NCBI GenBank assembly: GCA_026390795.1
Contig: JAPLFG010000003.1
Location: forward strand, 372,001 to 436,000
Length of the DNA stretch: 64,000 bases
DNA from: Ignavibacteriales bacterium
Lineage (GTDB): Bacteria; Bacteroidota; Ignavibacteria; Ignavibacteriales; Melioribacteraceae
Reading direction: 5' to 3'
Every line of letters begins with the position of its first letter. The first letter of the stretch is position 1. A model generated the notes under the pieces. The model was not told the origin of the DNA. It saw only the letters and a program-made list of their open reading frames with translations, and made no database searches. Shown one piece after another: positions 8,868-18,059 of this stretch. The translations under genes were made by a program, and so were the position numbers.

Positions 8868-9968
8868 ATGAAGAAAATATTGTTTCTGCTTTTCATATTG
8901 TTTGGAATAAATCTCTTTGCACAGGATCAGCCCGATCTTGAATTTTTTATTAAAGGCGCTCAAGTAACAGATATTACGAGCGACGGAACAAACCTATGGT
9001 TTTGCACAAACGGAAACGGAATATTTAAATACATTCCAAAGAGCAATGCATGGATGACATACTCCACTTCAAATGGCAATTTACAGCACGATTTCTTTTA
9101 TTGCATTGCGGCAAACAAAGATTATGTATGGGCTGGCTCAACAGACGGACTTTTCATTCTTGATATTAAACGCGGTACCTGGACGAAAAGAAAATTTGGT
9201 CTCGGCGGTCAGCTTTCTAATTGGATTCGCGCGCTGGCATTCGATAAATACGAAAATGTTCTCTGGATCGGACGCTTTAAATATTTAACCAAATTCGATC
9301 TGAACGACAAAAGATATTCCGATTATGATTTAACTGTCCGCGGGAACGAGAAGACAAATAATATCAAGACAATAAAAGTTGACGGTGATTCTCTTGTTTG
9401 GTTCGGAACCGAAGCCGGTTTGGATAAGTATGATAAATCGAAAGATCTGAAAGATAAGAGCGCAATTACTTTTTATGATACAAGATATAATTACTTTGAC
9501 GGCGAAGGAGAGCAGGTTTCAATTACATCCATGCTCTTTGAAAGAAAAAATATCTGGATTGGGCTCGATGAGTTTATAACTCCGGAAAGACCGGAATTTA
9601 ATCTTGGCGGATTATTCCGCTTCAACCGCCGAAACGATTGGCAGAGATTCGATGACAGGAACGGGCTGCCGGCAAACGGTGTTTACGATCTTGAAAGAAC
9701 AGGAAATTATATTTGGGCTTCCTTATATCAATTTGGGAAAAGCACAAAGGAAACTTTCGGCAGAGGAATTGTCTTGATCGACAGACTTACAAATCAAATT
9801 ATTCCTTTAAGAGATGAAAGAATTCCTGCAACCGTTTATTCAATCTTTTTTGACGGAACAAATATTTGGCTCGGTACTGAATCCGGATTGATAAAAATAA
9901 ATTTCTTTAACAAACTTGCTCAATGGACTTTAGTCCGTGACAATACCAAATCGGGAGTTAAGAAATGA
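8868..9968 (+). CDS. Exported beta-propeller protein with two-component-regulator-type repeats
   Basis: Secreted or periplasmic 366-residue protein with an N-terminal signal peptide (ILFLLFILFGINLFA). The rest is built from repeated blades of the form 'a-W-x-G-T-x-x-G-L-x-x-x-D', for example 'LWFCTNGNGIFKY', 'VWAGSTDGLFILD', 'VWFGTEAGLDKYD' and 'IWLGTESGLIKI'. These are the Reg_prop repeats found in the sensor half of hybrid two-component proteins. Here no kinase or transmembrane part follows, so it is a free-standing propeller. The gene overlaps the heptose kinase gene by 4 bases (ATGA). Its role is unknown; a binding or scaffolding function at the envelope would suit the context. Confidence 0.72.
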   Translation: MKKILFLLFILFGINLFAQDQPDLEFFIKGAQVTDITSDGTNLWFCTNGNGIFKYIPKSNAWMTYSTSNGNLQHDFFYCIAANKDYVWAGSTDGLFILDIKRGTWTKRKFGLGGQLSNWIRALAFDKYENVLWIGRFKYLTKFDLNDKRYSDYDLTVRGNEKTNNIKTIKVDGDSLVWFGTEAGLDKYDKSKDLKDKSAITFYDTRYNYFDGEGEQVSITSMLFERKNIWIGLDEFITPERPEFNLGGLFRFNRRNDWQRFDDRNGLPANGVYDLERTGNYIWASLYQFGKSTKETFGRGIVLIDRLTNQIIPLRDERIPATVYSIFFDGTNIWLGTESGLIKINFFNKLAQWTLVRDNTKSGVKK

Positions 9969-10960
9969 TTAATGTCTCGCTAAAAAAACTGAACGCATTA
10001 AAAAATAATTTCAAAGGAAAGCGGATTGCAGTAATAGGTGATTTGATGCTTGATTGTTATTACTGGGGCGGAATAACCAGAATATCCCCCGAAGCACCCG
10101 TGCCCGTTTTGGAAGTTGATAATGAGTTTTACCGTTTCGGCGGTGCAATGAATGTTGCTTACAATATATTAACTCTCGGAGGAGTTCCAATTCCAATCGG
10201 AGTGATTGGAAAAGATAATGAAGGAAAAATTTTCAAAAAACTTTTAAACGAGAAAAATATTTCTGCAAAAGGTATTGTTATAGATTCTAAACGACCGACT
10301 ACATCAAAGACGCGTGTTATAGCGGACAAACAGCATGTTGTTCGCATTGATAAAGAGAAGAGAACTAAAATTTCTTCTCAAACCGAAAAAAAAATACTAG
10401 ATCTTTTAAAAAAGACAATCAAAAGTATAGATGCCGTTATTCTGCAAGATTACAACAAGGGTGTACTGACCGAAAATTTAATAAAGCAAGTAATTGAACT
10501 TGCGCATAAAGCAAACAAAGTTGTAACCGTTGATCCGAAATTTGACAATTTCTTTACTTACCAGAATGTAACGGTTTTCAAACCGAACAGAAAAGAGACC
10601 GAAGATGTATTCGGAACCAGAATAAGGTCCGCCGAAGATATTTCTAAAGCTGGGCAAAAATTATTGGATCAATTAAAATGTAAATACGCACTTCTGACTT
10701 TAGGAGAAAACGGTATTGCATTATTCGAAAAAGGGAAACCGGAAAGACGTGTTCCTACAATTGCCAGAAAAGTTTCGGATGTCTCCGGTGCCGGTGATAC
10801 TGTAATATCAACACTCACTATGGCACTTACAGCCGGAGCCGATATTTTTGACGCCGCATATCTTGCTAATTATGCGGGCGGATTAGTCTGTCAGGAAGTT
10901 GGAATTGTTCCGATCGAATTAAATATTTTGTTCAACGCAGTAGCCAAAGAGTTAAAATGA
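9965..10960 (+). CDS. rfaE1: D-glycero-beta-D-manno-heptose-7-phosphate kinase
   Basis: PfkB/ribokinase-family kinase that phosphorylates heptose 7-phosphate at C1 during synthesis of ADP-heptose for LPS inner core. The 331-residue protein shows the N-terminal family signature 'GDLMLDCYYWGGITRISPEAPVPV', shortened here, with 'RFGGAMNVAYN'. The C-terminal anion-hole and catalytic motif is 'DVSGAGDTVIST', in which the Asp is the general base. In E. coli this activity is one half of HldE; here it is a separate gene overlapping the adenylyltransferase gene by 4 bases, so the two-domain enzyme is made as two chains. Confidence 0.92.
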   Translation: MINVSLKKLNALKNNFKGKRIAVIGDLMLDCYYWGGITRISPEAPVPVLEVDNEFYRFGGAMNVAYNILTLGGVPIPIGVIGKDNEGKIFKKLLNEKNISAKGIVIDSKRPTTSKTRVIADKQHVVRIDKEKRTKISSQTEKKILDLLKKTIKSIDAVILQDYNKGVLTENLIKQVIELAHKANKVVTVDPKFDNFFTYQNVTVFKPNRKETEDVFGTRIRSAEDISKAGQKLLDQLKCKYALLTLGENGIALFEKGKPERRVPTIARKVSDVSGAGDTVISTLTMALTAGADIFDAAYLANYAGGLVCQEVGIVPIELNILFNAVAKELK

Positions 10961-11436
10961 ATTACGTAAAAAATATTGATGAGCTTACCGCAATCAGAAA
11001 TGATTTGAAACAGCAAAATAAAAAAGTTGTTTTTACAAACGGTGTCTTCGATATTCTTCATGCCGGTCACGTTGATTATATTACCAAAGCAAAAGAGAAA
11101 GGTGATGTGCTGATTGTTGGTGTAAACTCCGATTCGTCCGTTAAAAGTATTAAAGGTGAGCTTCGACCGATTGTTAACCAGCAGGAACGGGCTTTTATTA
11201 TCTCTTCACTTAAACCGGTTGACTACGTTGTAGTTTTTGACGAAGACACACCGGACGAAATCATCAACAAACTGATACCCGATGTTTTGGTAAAAGGCGC
11301 GGACTGGTCAATAGATAAAATTGTTGGACGGGAAATTGTTGAAGCGAACGGCGGCAAGGTGGAAACAATAGAATTTGTGAATGACAATTCTACGACGAAC
11401 ATAATCAAAACAGTTCTTGAAAGATTTAAAAAATAA
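10957..11436 (+). CDS. rfaE2: D-glycero-beta-D-manno-heptose 1-phosphate adenylyltransferase
   Basis: Nucleotidyltransferase that joins AMP to heptose 1-phosphate, giving ADP-heptose for the LPS core. The 159-residue protein has the cytidylyltransferase-like nucleotide-binding motif 'FTNGVFDILHAGHVDY' (with the HxGH signature). The later 'RPIVNQQERAFIISSLKPVDYVV' and 'NDNSTTNIIKTVLER' are both typical of RfaE domain II. It overlaps the kinase gene upstream by 4 bases and tamB downstream by one. Genes for the isomerase, phosphatase and epimerase steps are not in this window. Confidence 0.93.
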   Translation: MNYVKNIDELTAIRNDLKQQNKKVVFTNGVFDILHAGHVDYITKAKEKGDVLIVGVNSDSSVKSIKGELRPIVNQQERAFIISSLKPVDYVVVFDEDTPDEIINKLIPDVLVKGADWSIDKIVGREIVEANGGKVETIEFVNDNSTTNIIKTVLERFKK

Positions 11437-14400
11437 TGCCTGACCTCGAAAAAAATAATGCTCCGGATCAAAAACAAAAAAAACCTCAGAGAAGTTTATT
11501 CAGGAAAATAATAAACGTCTTCATTGGGATTTTCCTCGGGCTTTTAATTCTAAGCATTTTGACCGTCGGCTTTACACAGACTAGAACATTTCGGGAATTA
11601 TTAAGAGAAAAAGTTATTGCACTTGCCAACAAGGAACTCAACGGAAAATTAAACATAGAGAATATCGATGGGACGATTCTAACTTCTCTTTTTCTCCGGA
11701 ATACATCAATTGTTGTTGATAACGACACTCTCCTCTTCGCAAAAAAAATCGAAATAAAAACAAGTCCGCTTCAGCTCCTTCTAAAGAAGATCTTTGTGAG
11801 AAACATTTTGCTTGAGGATGTGAATATTGCGATGCTTCAAAACCGTGAAGGTCAATGGAATTTTGAAAAGCTTTTAAAACCAAAACCGGTTGATACAACT
11901 TCATCAACATTCTCATTTGCGATTCAAGCCAATGACATTCAGTTTCATAACATTTCGTTTATCAGACAATCATTCTCAAACTTAAAATCGAAGAAAATTT
12001 ATCCGACGATAAACATGGACGATCTGCGGATTGAAAATCTAAATTTTTCCGCGCATGCGTTTGCAGATATTCCAAGTTCAAATTATTTACTGGCTCTGAA
12101 TGAATTATCATTCAAGCCGAACCTCTCTCACTTTAACCTAAAATATATCTCCGGTGAAATTGCGGTAACAAAAGAGTTTGTGAGTGTCCGCAATTTTTAT
12201 CTTTTAACGGACAGCAGCGAGGTTAACATCAGCGCCCGTCTTGACAGTCTAAATTTATTTGGGAAAATACAATTAGATGATTTTAAAAATTATCCTTTTA
12301 CCATAAGTGCAAAATCAAAGTCGTTTAACTTTGATGACCTCTCTTCTTTCTTAACCAGTACCGAGATTTTAAAAGGTAATCCATCAATGGATTTAAAAGC
12401 TCACGGTAAATTCGGCAATTTCAAGATTGATAAATTTATCGTTGATTTCCGTGACATACATATTAAGATGGAAGGCAAAGTTCAAAATCTTAACAAACCC
12501 GAAAAACTTTTTATTAATGCGAAGATGAATGAAACAGATATCAGTTACAAAGATATACTAGCTTTTCTTCCCACCTTAAAAATTCCGGAGTTTGCAAAAC
12601 TTAAATTTTCAGCAGTTGATATGGAATTCGAGGGTGAACCGCTGAATTTCAAATCACGGTTTGCGGGTAATATTGACGAGGGCAAATTAAGCCTTGATGC
12701 GGCAATGAATCTCAATTCCAAGCCCATGACTTACGATATTAATTTCAAGACTGAAAATCTTGATCTCTTTCCGGTATTAAATATAAATACAAAACTGGTT
12801 TCAAGCGGAAAACTGAAAGGAAAAGGTTTTTCAATTTCCGATATTGCTGCTGATTTCCAGATCAATGCAGATGGCTCCCGTATAGATGGTTACAACATTA
12901 CTAAATTTAACTTCAGCTCACATGCGGCAAACCATCTGATAGATTTACAGATGGACGGCTCAAGCGATAAACTTTCTGCGTTTCTAAAAGGAGAGGTCTC
13001 TTTTGATAAAGATACAATTCCCTCCTACAATTTAGTAGGGCAATTAAAAAATGTAAACCTCGCAAACTTTTTGAAAGATGAGAAGTATGAAAGCAATTTC
13101 AATTTTTATATCAGCGCAGATGGCAAAAGTTTTAACCCCGATGAATTAAATGCCACATTTAAAATAGGTATTGACTCTTCCCGCTTTCAAGGAGAAAGAA
13201 TCAGCAATTCCGATATTCAATGTTCATTCAAGAAAGATTCTGCTAAACGTGAAATTATCTTAACATCAGATTTTGCAGATTTTACAATTAATGGCAGTTT
13301 TTCATTAAGCAAAGCTATTGAATTGGTTACCTATGAATCGGGAACCATTTCGCGAATAATTTCATCAAAAATTTCCGAATTAAATCCAATATCTATTGTT
13401 AAACCGGCTGTGGTAGATGATTCAATTTCCTCTAAGCTTCCGGATTTTGTGAATGAAAATTTGAAATTCAATTTCAACGGAAAATTTAAAGACTTAGAAT
13501 TACTTACAAAAATTATCGGTTACGACCGGCTCGATTTTTCCGGTGAATTTAACGGCAACGTAAAAAACGAGTCCGGCAATTTTTCTGTCTCAACGGAATT
13601 GAATCTCGATTATTTTGTAATGATGCAGAAGGATAAGACAATTTATCTTTCGGGTTTTGATACACAACTTAACTTTACACGCGATAATAATTTTCTTTCA
13701 TTCGATAAACTTTTTGGAACGGCATCATTAACCGGAAAAAGATTTTATTCCGGCAGCAACATTAAATCCATTGCCGCAGATGTAACATTCAATCAGAGCA
13801 AGTTATATTTTAGCGCATCAGCAAATATTGCAGATATGTTTAACACCGAAGCGGAAGGGATCATTAAGATGACTCCCGGTGAACAACAGCTGCTAGTTGA
13901 TAATCTTTCTTTTGACTATAATAAAATTGAATGGAAGAACAAGGACACAATTAAAGTTTTGTTTAATCCAAATTATTTTAGAGTCAGTCAATGCCGTATG
14001 CAGCGGGATACATCGCTGATAAGTCTCAGCGGAATAATCGAAAGTTCCGGTAAACAAGATTGGCTTTTGAATGCGACCGGAATTTCTGGCGATATTTTGG
14101 AACGTTATATTTTTGGATTAAAAGAGAGTCAACTTATTGCGAACGGTTCCGCGAGCGCTACTATCAAAGGAGAACTGGAAAACCCTATTATTGAGCTATC
14201 CGTTGACTTGAAAAATCTTAAGCTCCTTACAACTCAATTGGGCAACATTAAGGGAATATTGAATTATACGGGGAAAAAACTTACTACTAACATTGCATTT
14301 CTGGATTCCACTTCGGATGAAATGAAGCCGCTCTTTTTAATCAATGGAATTTTACCGATTGATTTGAGCTTTAGTTCGGTTAGTGAGAGATTGATGCATA

Positions 14401-15938
14401 ACGAACCAATCAATATTCAAATAACTTCTTCGCAATTTAATTTAAATTCCCTTGGACGAGTAGTACCGGGAATAACAGATCAGAGTGGGATACTATCTGC
14501 AGATTTAAATATCACCGGAACAATTAACTCACCTGTATACGCAGGCACTCTTAGTTTAACAGATGGTGCATTTAAAAGCCGCTTGAATAATTTAGACTAC
14601 AAATGCGCAATGAAGTTGCGTTTCGAAAAAGAATCTATGACGGTTGATAATTTTGTCCTCTCAAATGCGGGAGGTACAAAATATTCAGGTACAATTAACG
14701 GCTATGGCGGAATTGATTTTGACGGCTTTAAAACAAAAGAAATTAAACTCCGTTTCAACGGAGATCTTGCGGTACTTGGTCAGCAATCGCAAATTGTCAG
14801 TCCTCTCTTTTATGGCGATCTTTTAATTGGAACCGACGGAGATTGGCTATTAACCAAAAATGGCGACCGGGTTTTCTTTCAAGGAAATGTTTTGTTGAAA
14901 AATACTGATTTAACTTATACAAGCGGACAAGAAAATGGCGGTGTTACAAATAAAAATTTCAATTTTATTTTTGTTGAAGATTCATCAAAGATTGATTCAG
15001 AACTCGCACGATTTCAGCAAGTCCTTCTGAAAGAGAAAGATTTACAAAACGTTAAAGAAGAAACGGAAAAACCTCTAAGCTTTGATTATGAAATTGAAAT
15101 ACGCACCGAGAACAGCGCAAAAGCTGTAATAATTCTATCACAAGCGGCTAATCAAGAATTAATTGTTGAAATGCGCGGCGATTTGAAATATTCCAACTTC
15201 AGCGGAGAAACGCGCGCGCAGGGTTCATTTGAATTATTGCAAGATTCCAAACTTGAATTCTTCAAAACTTTTGATGCAACCGGTCTCTTACGTTTCGAGA
15301 GCGACATAACAAACCCTTATCTGGATATAGTTGCTACATATACAAATGATTACATTAATCCGCGAGAAGAAAACAGCCAGCCGCAGGAAGTTGCGGTAAA
15401 AATTAAAATTAGGTCGCCTCTTTCTGACCTTGGGAAAAGCCTTGCCGGTAATACAGAAAGCATAGGTGTTTATATCGGCGCAAAAAATATTCAGAATAAT
15501 ATACGGGATACGCGTTACGATTATGCCGACGCATTCTCATTTATTCTTACGGGTAAATTTAAAGATGATTTGACGGTTCAGGATAAGACTAATGTTGCAG
15601 GTCAAACTATTGGAAGCACCGGCTATTCATTGCTCGGTTCTGTCTTAACAAATTATCTAAATTCTTCTGTTGGTGATTTAGTGAATAATATCCAGATCAA
15701 TCAAACTGGTTATGCCACAAAGTTTTCACTTTCCGGTAAAATTCAAAACTTACGCTATTCATTTGGCGGCACAACAGAAGTGTTCCAGAATATCGGCAAA
15801 GCAAATTTAAAATTAGATTGGTCTCCTCTAGGTCCAAGTTTCTTAATTCGAATTGAGAGAAGAGACCCGGTAGTAACACAATTCGGCTCTGAAGACAAGG
15901 TTAGTGAATTTTCACTTAAATATAGGTTTGAGTTCTGA
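11436..15938 (+). CDS. tamB: TamB/AsmA-like translocation and assembly module protein
   Basis: Very long (1500 residues) envelope-spanning protein with one N-terminal transmembrane anchor (around INVFIGIFLGLLILSILTVGF). A continuous run of beta-rich repeats typical of bridge-like lipid-transfer proteins follows, and a C-terminal DUF490/TamB domain ends in an aromatic 'FSLKYRFEF'. In proteobacteria TamB works with the Omp85 protein TamA, and AsmA-like bridges are implicated in phospholipid movement to the outer membrane. No TamA is adjacent; the nearest other Omp85 barrel is the fusion protein two genes downstream. The gene overlaps rfaE2 by one base (TAATG) and rnr by one base. Confidence 0.85.
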   Translation: MPDLEKNNAPDQKQKKPQRSLFRKIINVFIGIFLGLLILSILTVGFTQTRTFRELLREKVIALANKELNGKLNIENIDGTILTSLFLRNTSIVVDNDTLLFAKKIEIKTSPLQLLLKKIFVRNILLEDVNIAMLQNREGQWNFEKLLKPKPVDTTSSTFSFAIQANDIQFHNISFIRQSFSNLKSKKIYPTINMDDLRIENLNFSAHAFADIPSSNYLLALNELSFKPNLSHFNLKYISGEIAVTKEFVSVRNFYLLTDSSEVNISARLDSLNLFGKIQLDDFKNYPFTISAKSKSFNFDDLSSFLTSTEILKGNPSMDLKAHGKFGNFKIDKFIVDFRDIHIKMEGKVQNLNKPEKLFINAKMNETDISYKDILAFLPTLKIPEFAKLKFSAVDMEFEGEPLNFKSRFAGNIDEGKLSLDAAMNLNSKPMTYDINFKTENLDLFPVLNINTKLVSSGKLKGKGFSISDIAADFQINADGSRIDGYNITKFNFSSHAANHLIDLQMDGSSDKLSAFLKGEVSFDKDTIPSYNLVGQLKNVNLANFLKDEKYESNFNFYISADGKSFNPDELNATFKIGIDSSRFQGERISNSDIQCSFKKDSAKREIILTSDFADFTINGSFSLSKAIELVTYESGTISRIISSKISELNPISIVKPAVVDDSISSKLPDFVNENLKFNFNGKFKDLELLTKIIGYDRLDFSGEFNGNVKNESGNFSVSTELNLDYFVMMQKDKTIYLSGFDTQLNFTRDNNFLSFDKLFGTASLTGKRFYSGSNIKSIAADVTFNQSKLYFSASANIADMFNTEAEGIIKMTPGEQQLLVDNLSFDYNKIEWKNKDTIKVLFNPNYFRVSQCRMQRDTSLISLSGIIESSGKQDWLLNATGISGDILERYIFGLKESQLIANGSASATIKGELENPIIELSVDLKNLKLLTTQLGNIKGILNYTGKKLTTNIAFLDSTSDEMKPLFLINGILPIDLSFSSVSERLMHNEPINIQITSSQFNLNSLGRVVPGITDQSGILSADLNITGTINSPVYAGTLSLTDGAFKSRLNNLDYKCAMKLRFEKESMTVDNFVLSNAGGTKYSGTINGYGGIDFDGFKTKEIKLRFNGDLAVLGQQSQIVSPLFYGDLLIGTDGDWLLTKNGDRVFFQGNVLLKNTDLTYTSGQENGGVTNKNFNFIFVEDSSKIDSELARFQQVLLKEKDLQNVKEETEKPLSFDYEIEIRTENSAKAVIILSQAANQELIVEMRGDLKYSNFSGETRAQGSFELLQDSKLEFFKTFDATGLLRFESDITNPYLDIVATYTNDYINPREENSQPQEVAVKIKIRSPLSDLGKSLAGNTESIGVYIGAKNIQNNIRDTRYDYADAFSFILTGKFKDDLTVQDKTNVAGQTIGSTGYSLLGSVLTNYLNSSVGDLVNNIQINQTGYATKFSLSGKIQNLRYSFGGTTEVFQNIGKANLKLDWSPLGPSFLIRIERRDPVVTQFGSEDKVSEFSLKYRFEF

Positions 15939-18037
15939 TGAAAAAAGAATTAATAGCATTTTTTAAAAATCACCCTTCTCTAAAAATTAAATCGAAGGAT
16001 CTTTCCGAACAATTAAACATTGTTGAAGATCACGCATACGCAGAACTGAAACATTTTCTTCACATGCTTACTGAAGAAGGATTTATTAAAAGAGATGGGA
16101 AGCGCTACATTTATAATGCTCAAAGAAGCGGCAAATTGATAGGAACACTGCAGATTGTTGGTGATGGAGATTATGGCTTTGTGATTCTAAAAGATAAAAA
16201 CAGTAAAGATATTTTTGTTACCGGGAAAAATTTTAACGTCGCTTTCGACGGCGACTTAGTAGAAATCTCTTTGATTGCTTCGCACCGCGGCAAAAGTTTG
16301 GAAGGCGAAATTATAAAAGTTGTAGAACGTAAACGGAATGAGATTGTAGGCACACTTCAAAAAAGTAAATCGTTCTTCTTCATAAAACCGGACGATCAAA
16401 AAATTCATCGTGATATTTATATAGCGGCAAACAAATTAGGCGGTGCAAAAGCCGGAGATAAAGTTGTTGCGGGCGAAATAGATTGGAAATCTCCGCAGCT
16501 TAATCCTGAAGGAAAAATTAAAGAAATTCTTGGCAAAGCAGGAAGTTATGATGCCGAGATTTCTTCTATAGCCCGTGAATTTGGATTGACTTATAAATTT
16601 CCAAAAGAAGTTGAACGAGAAGCCGAAGCAATTCCGGAAATAATTGCCCCAGCCGAAATTAAAAAACGTTTGGACTTGCGAAATAAAACTATCTTCACAA
16701 TAGATCCGGAAGATGCAAAAGATTTCGATGACGCAGTTTCAGTTGAAACTCTCTCCAATGGTAATTATCAAGTCGGAATTCATATTGCCGATGTAAGTCA
16801 TTATGTTCATGAAGGCACCGCTGTTTATGAAGAAGCAGTCAGACGCGCAACAAGCGTTTATCTTGTAGGAAAAGTTATTCCTATGCTTCCGGAAAAATTA
16901 TCAAATACAATTTGCTCTCTCGTTCCTCATAAAGACCGGCTTACTTATTCCGTTATTGTTGAAATTACACCGCGCAATAAAATTGTTTCTTATGAAATTC
17001 ATAAATCTATAATCAATAGTAAAAGAAGATTCACCTACGATGAAGTACAAACAATATTAGAAAATGAAAAAGGCGAATTGTGGGAAGAAATTAATAAGCT
17101 TAACAAAATTGCTCAAACCTTACGCCAGAAAAGAATGTCTAAAGGAAGCATAAATTTCTTTTCACCGGAAGTTAAATTCATGTTAGATAAAAACGGCGTA
17201 CCGGTAGAAATTAAGATTAAGGAAGTCAGAGAGAGTCATAAATTGATTGAAGAATTCATGCTTCTGGCGAATCAGATTGTTGCTCAGCATGTGCAACCAA
17301 AAGAGAACAAAAAAACATTTCCTTTTGTTTATAGGATACATGATTTGCCGGATAAGGATAAAATTTTGGAATTTGCACGGTTTGTTAAGACTTTAGGTTA
17401 TCACTTTGACCCGAACTCCGCGAACAAATCAAAACAATTTCAGATGCTGTTAGATGAAGTGGTTGGAAAAGAAGAAGAAGCCGTCGTTAATGAAGTGGCT
17501 ATTCGTTCAATGGCAAAGGCGATCTACGCAACAAAAAATATCGGGCATTATGGATTGGGATTCAAATATTATACTCATTTTACTTCACCGATCCGCCGTT
17601 TCCCCGATCTTGTTGTCCATAATTTGATTTACAAATTTAATTCCGGCAGCCTGGAGAAAAATTTATCGCTGGAAGAATTAGAAGAAATTTGTGATCATTC
17701 ATCTGCCCAAGAACGTAATGCGGTTAATGCGGAACGACTCTCGGTTAAGTTGAAACAAATCGAGTATTTAAAAGGTAAAGTAGGTGAAGAATTTCACGGT
17801 GTTGTATCGGGTATAACACATTTTGGAATTTTTATTGAATTGAGCCAGACACTATCGGAAGGACTTGTTAGACTGCGTGATATGCAGGATGATTTTTATG
17901 TCTATGATGAAAAAAATTATGCAATTACTGGGAAAAGAACCGGAAGAAGAATTCGTCTCGGTGATAAAGTGAATGTCAAATTGATCCGTGTTGATGAGGA
18001 AAAACGTGAAATTGATTTCATTCTATTAGAAGATTAA
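15938..18037 (+). CDS. rnr: Ribonuclease R
   Basis: Processive 3'-to-5' exoribonuclease that degrades structured RNA. The 699-residue protein starts with a winged-helix-like segment and cold-shock domains. The RNB catalytic domain follows, with the metal-binding cluster 'IDPEDAKDFDDAVS' at residues 255-267 (D256, D262, D264 and D265 are the family's conserved acidic positions). A C-terminal S1 RNA-binding domain covers about residues 615-699 ('GVVSGITHFGIFIEL'). It lacks the long basic tail of E. coli RNase R. The gene overlaps tamB by one base and precedes the metallopeptidase fusion by 22 bases. Confidence 0.95.
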   Translation: MKKELIAFFKNHPSLKIKSKDLSEQLNIVEDHAYAELKHFLHMLTEEGFIKRDGKRYIYNAQRSGKLIGTLQIVGDGDYGFVILKDKNSKDIFVTGKNFNVAFDGDLVEISLIASHRGKSLEGEIIKVVERKRNEIVGTLQKSKSFFFIKPDDQKIHRDIYIAANKLGGAKAGDKVVAGEIDWKSPQLNPEGKIKEILGKAGSYDAEISSIAREFGLTYKFPKEVEREAEAIPEIIAPAEIKKRLDLRNKTIFTIDPEDAKDFDDAVSVETLSNGNYQVGIHIADVSHYVHEGTAVYEEAVRRATSVYLVGKVIPMLPEKLSNTICSLVPHKDRLTYSVIVEITPRNKIVSYEIHKSIINSKRRFTYDEVQTILENEKGELWEEINKLNKIAQTLRQKRMSKGSINFFSPEVKFMLDKNGVPVEIKIKEVRESHKLIEEFMLLANQIVAQHVQPKENKKTFPFVYRIHDLPDKDKILEFARFVKTLGYHFDPNSANKSKQFQMLLDEVVGKEEEAVVNEVAIRSMAKAIYATKNIGHYGLGFKYYTHFTSPIRRFPDLVVHNLIYKFNSGSLEKNLSLEELEEICDHSSAQERNAVNAERLSVKLKQIEYLKGKVGEEFHGVVSGITHFGIFIELSQTLSEGLVRLRDMQDDFYVYDEKNYAITGKRTGRRIRLGDKVNVKLIRVDEEKREIDFILLED

Positions 18038-18059
18038 AATTATAAAAAGGCGGTAGTGG

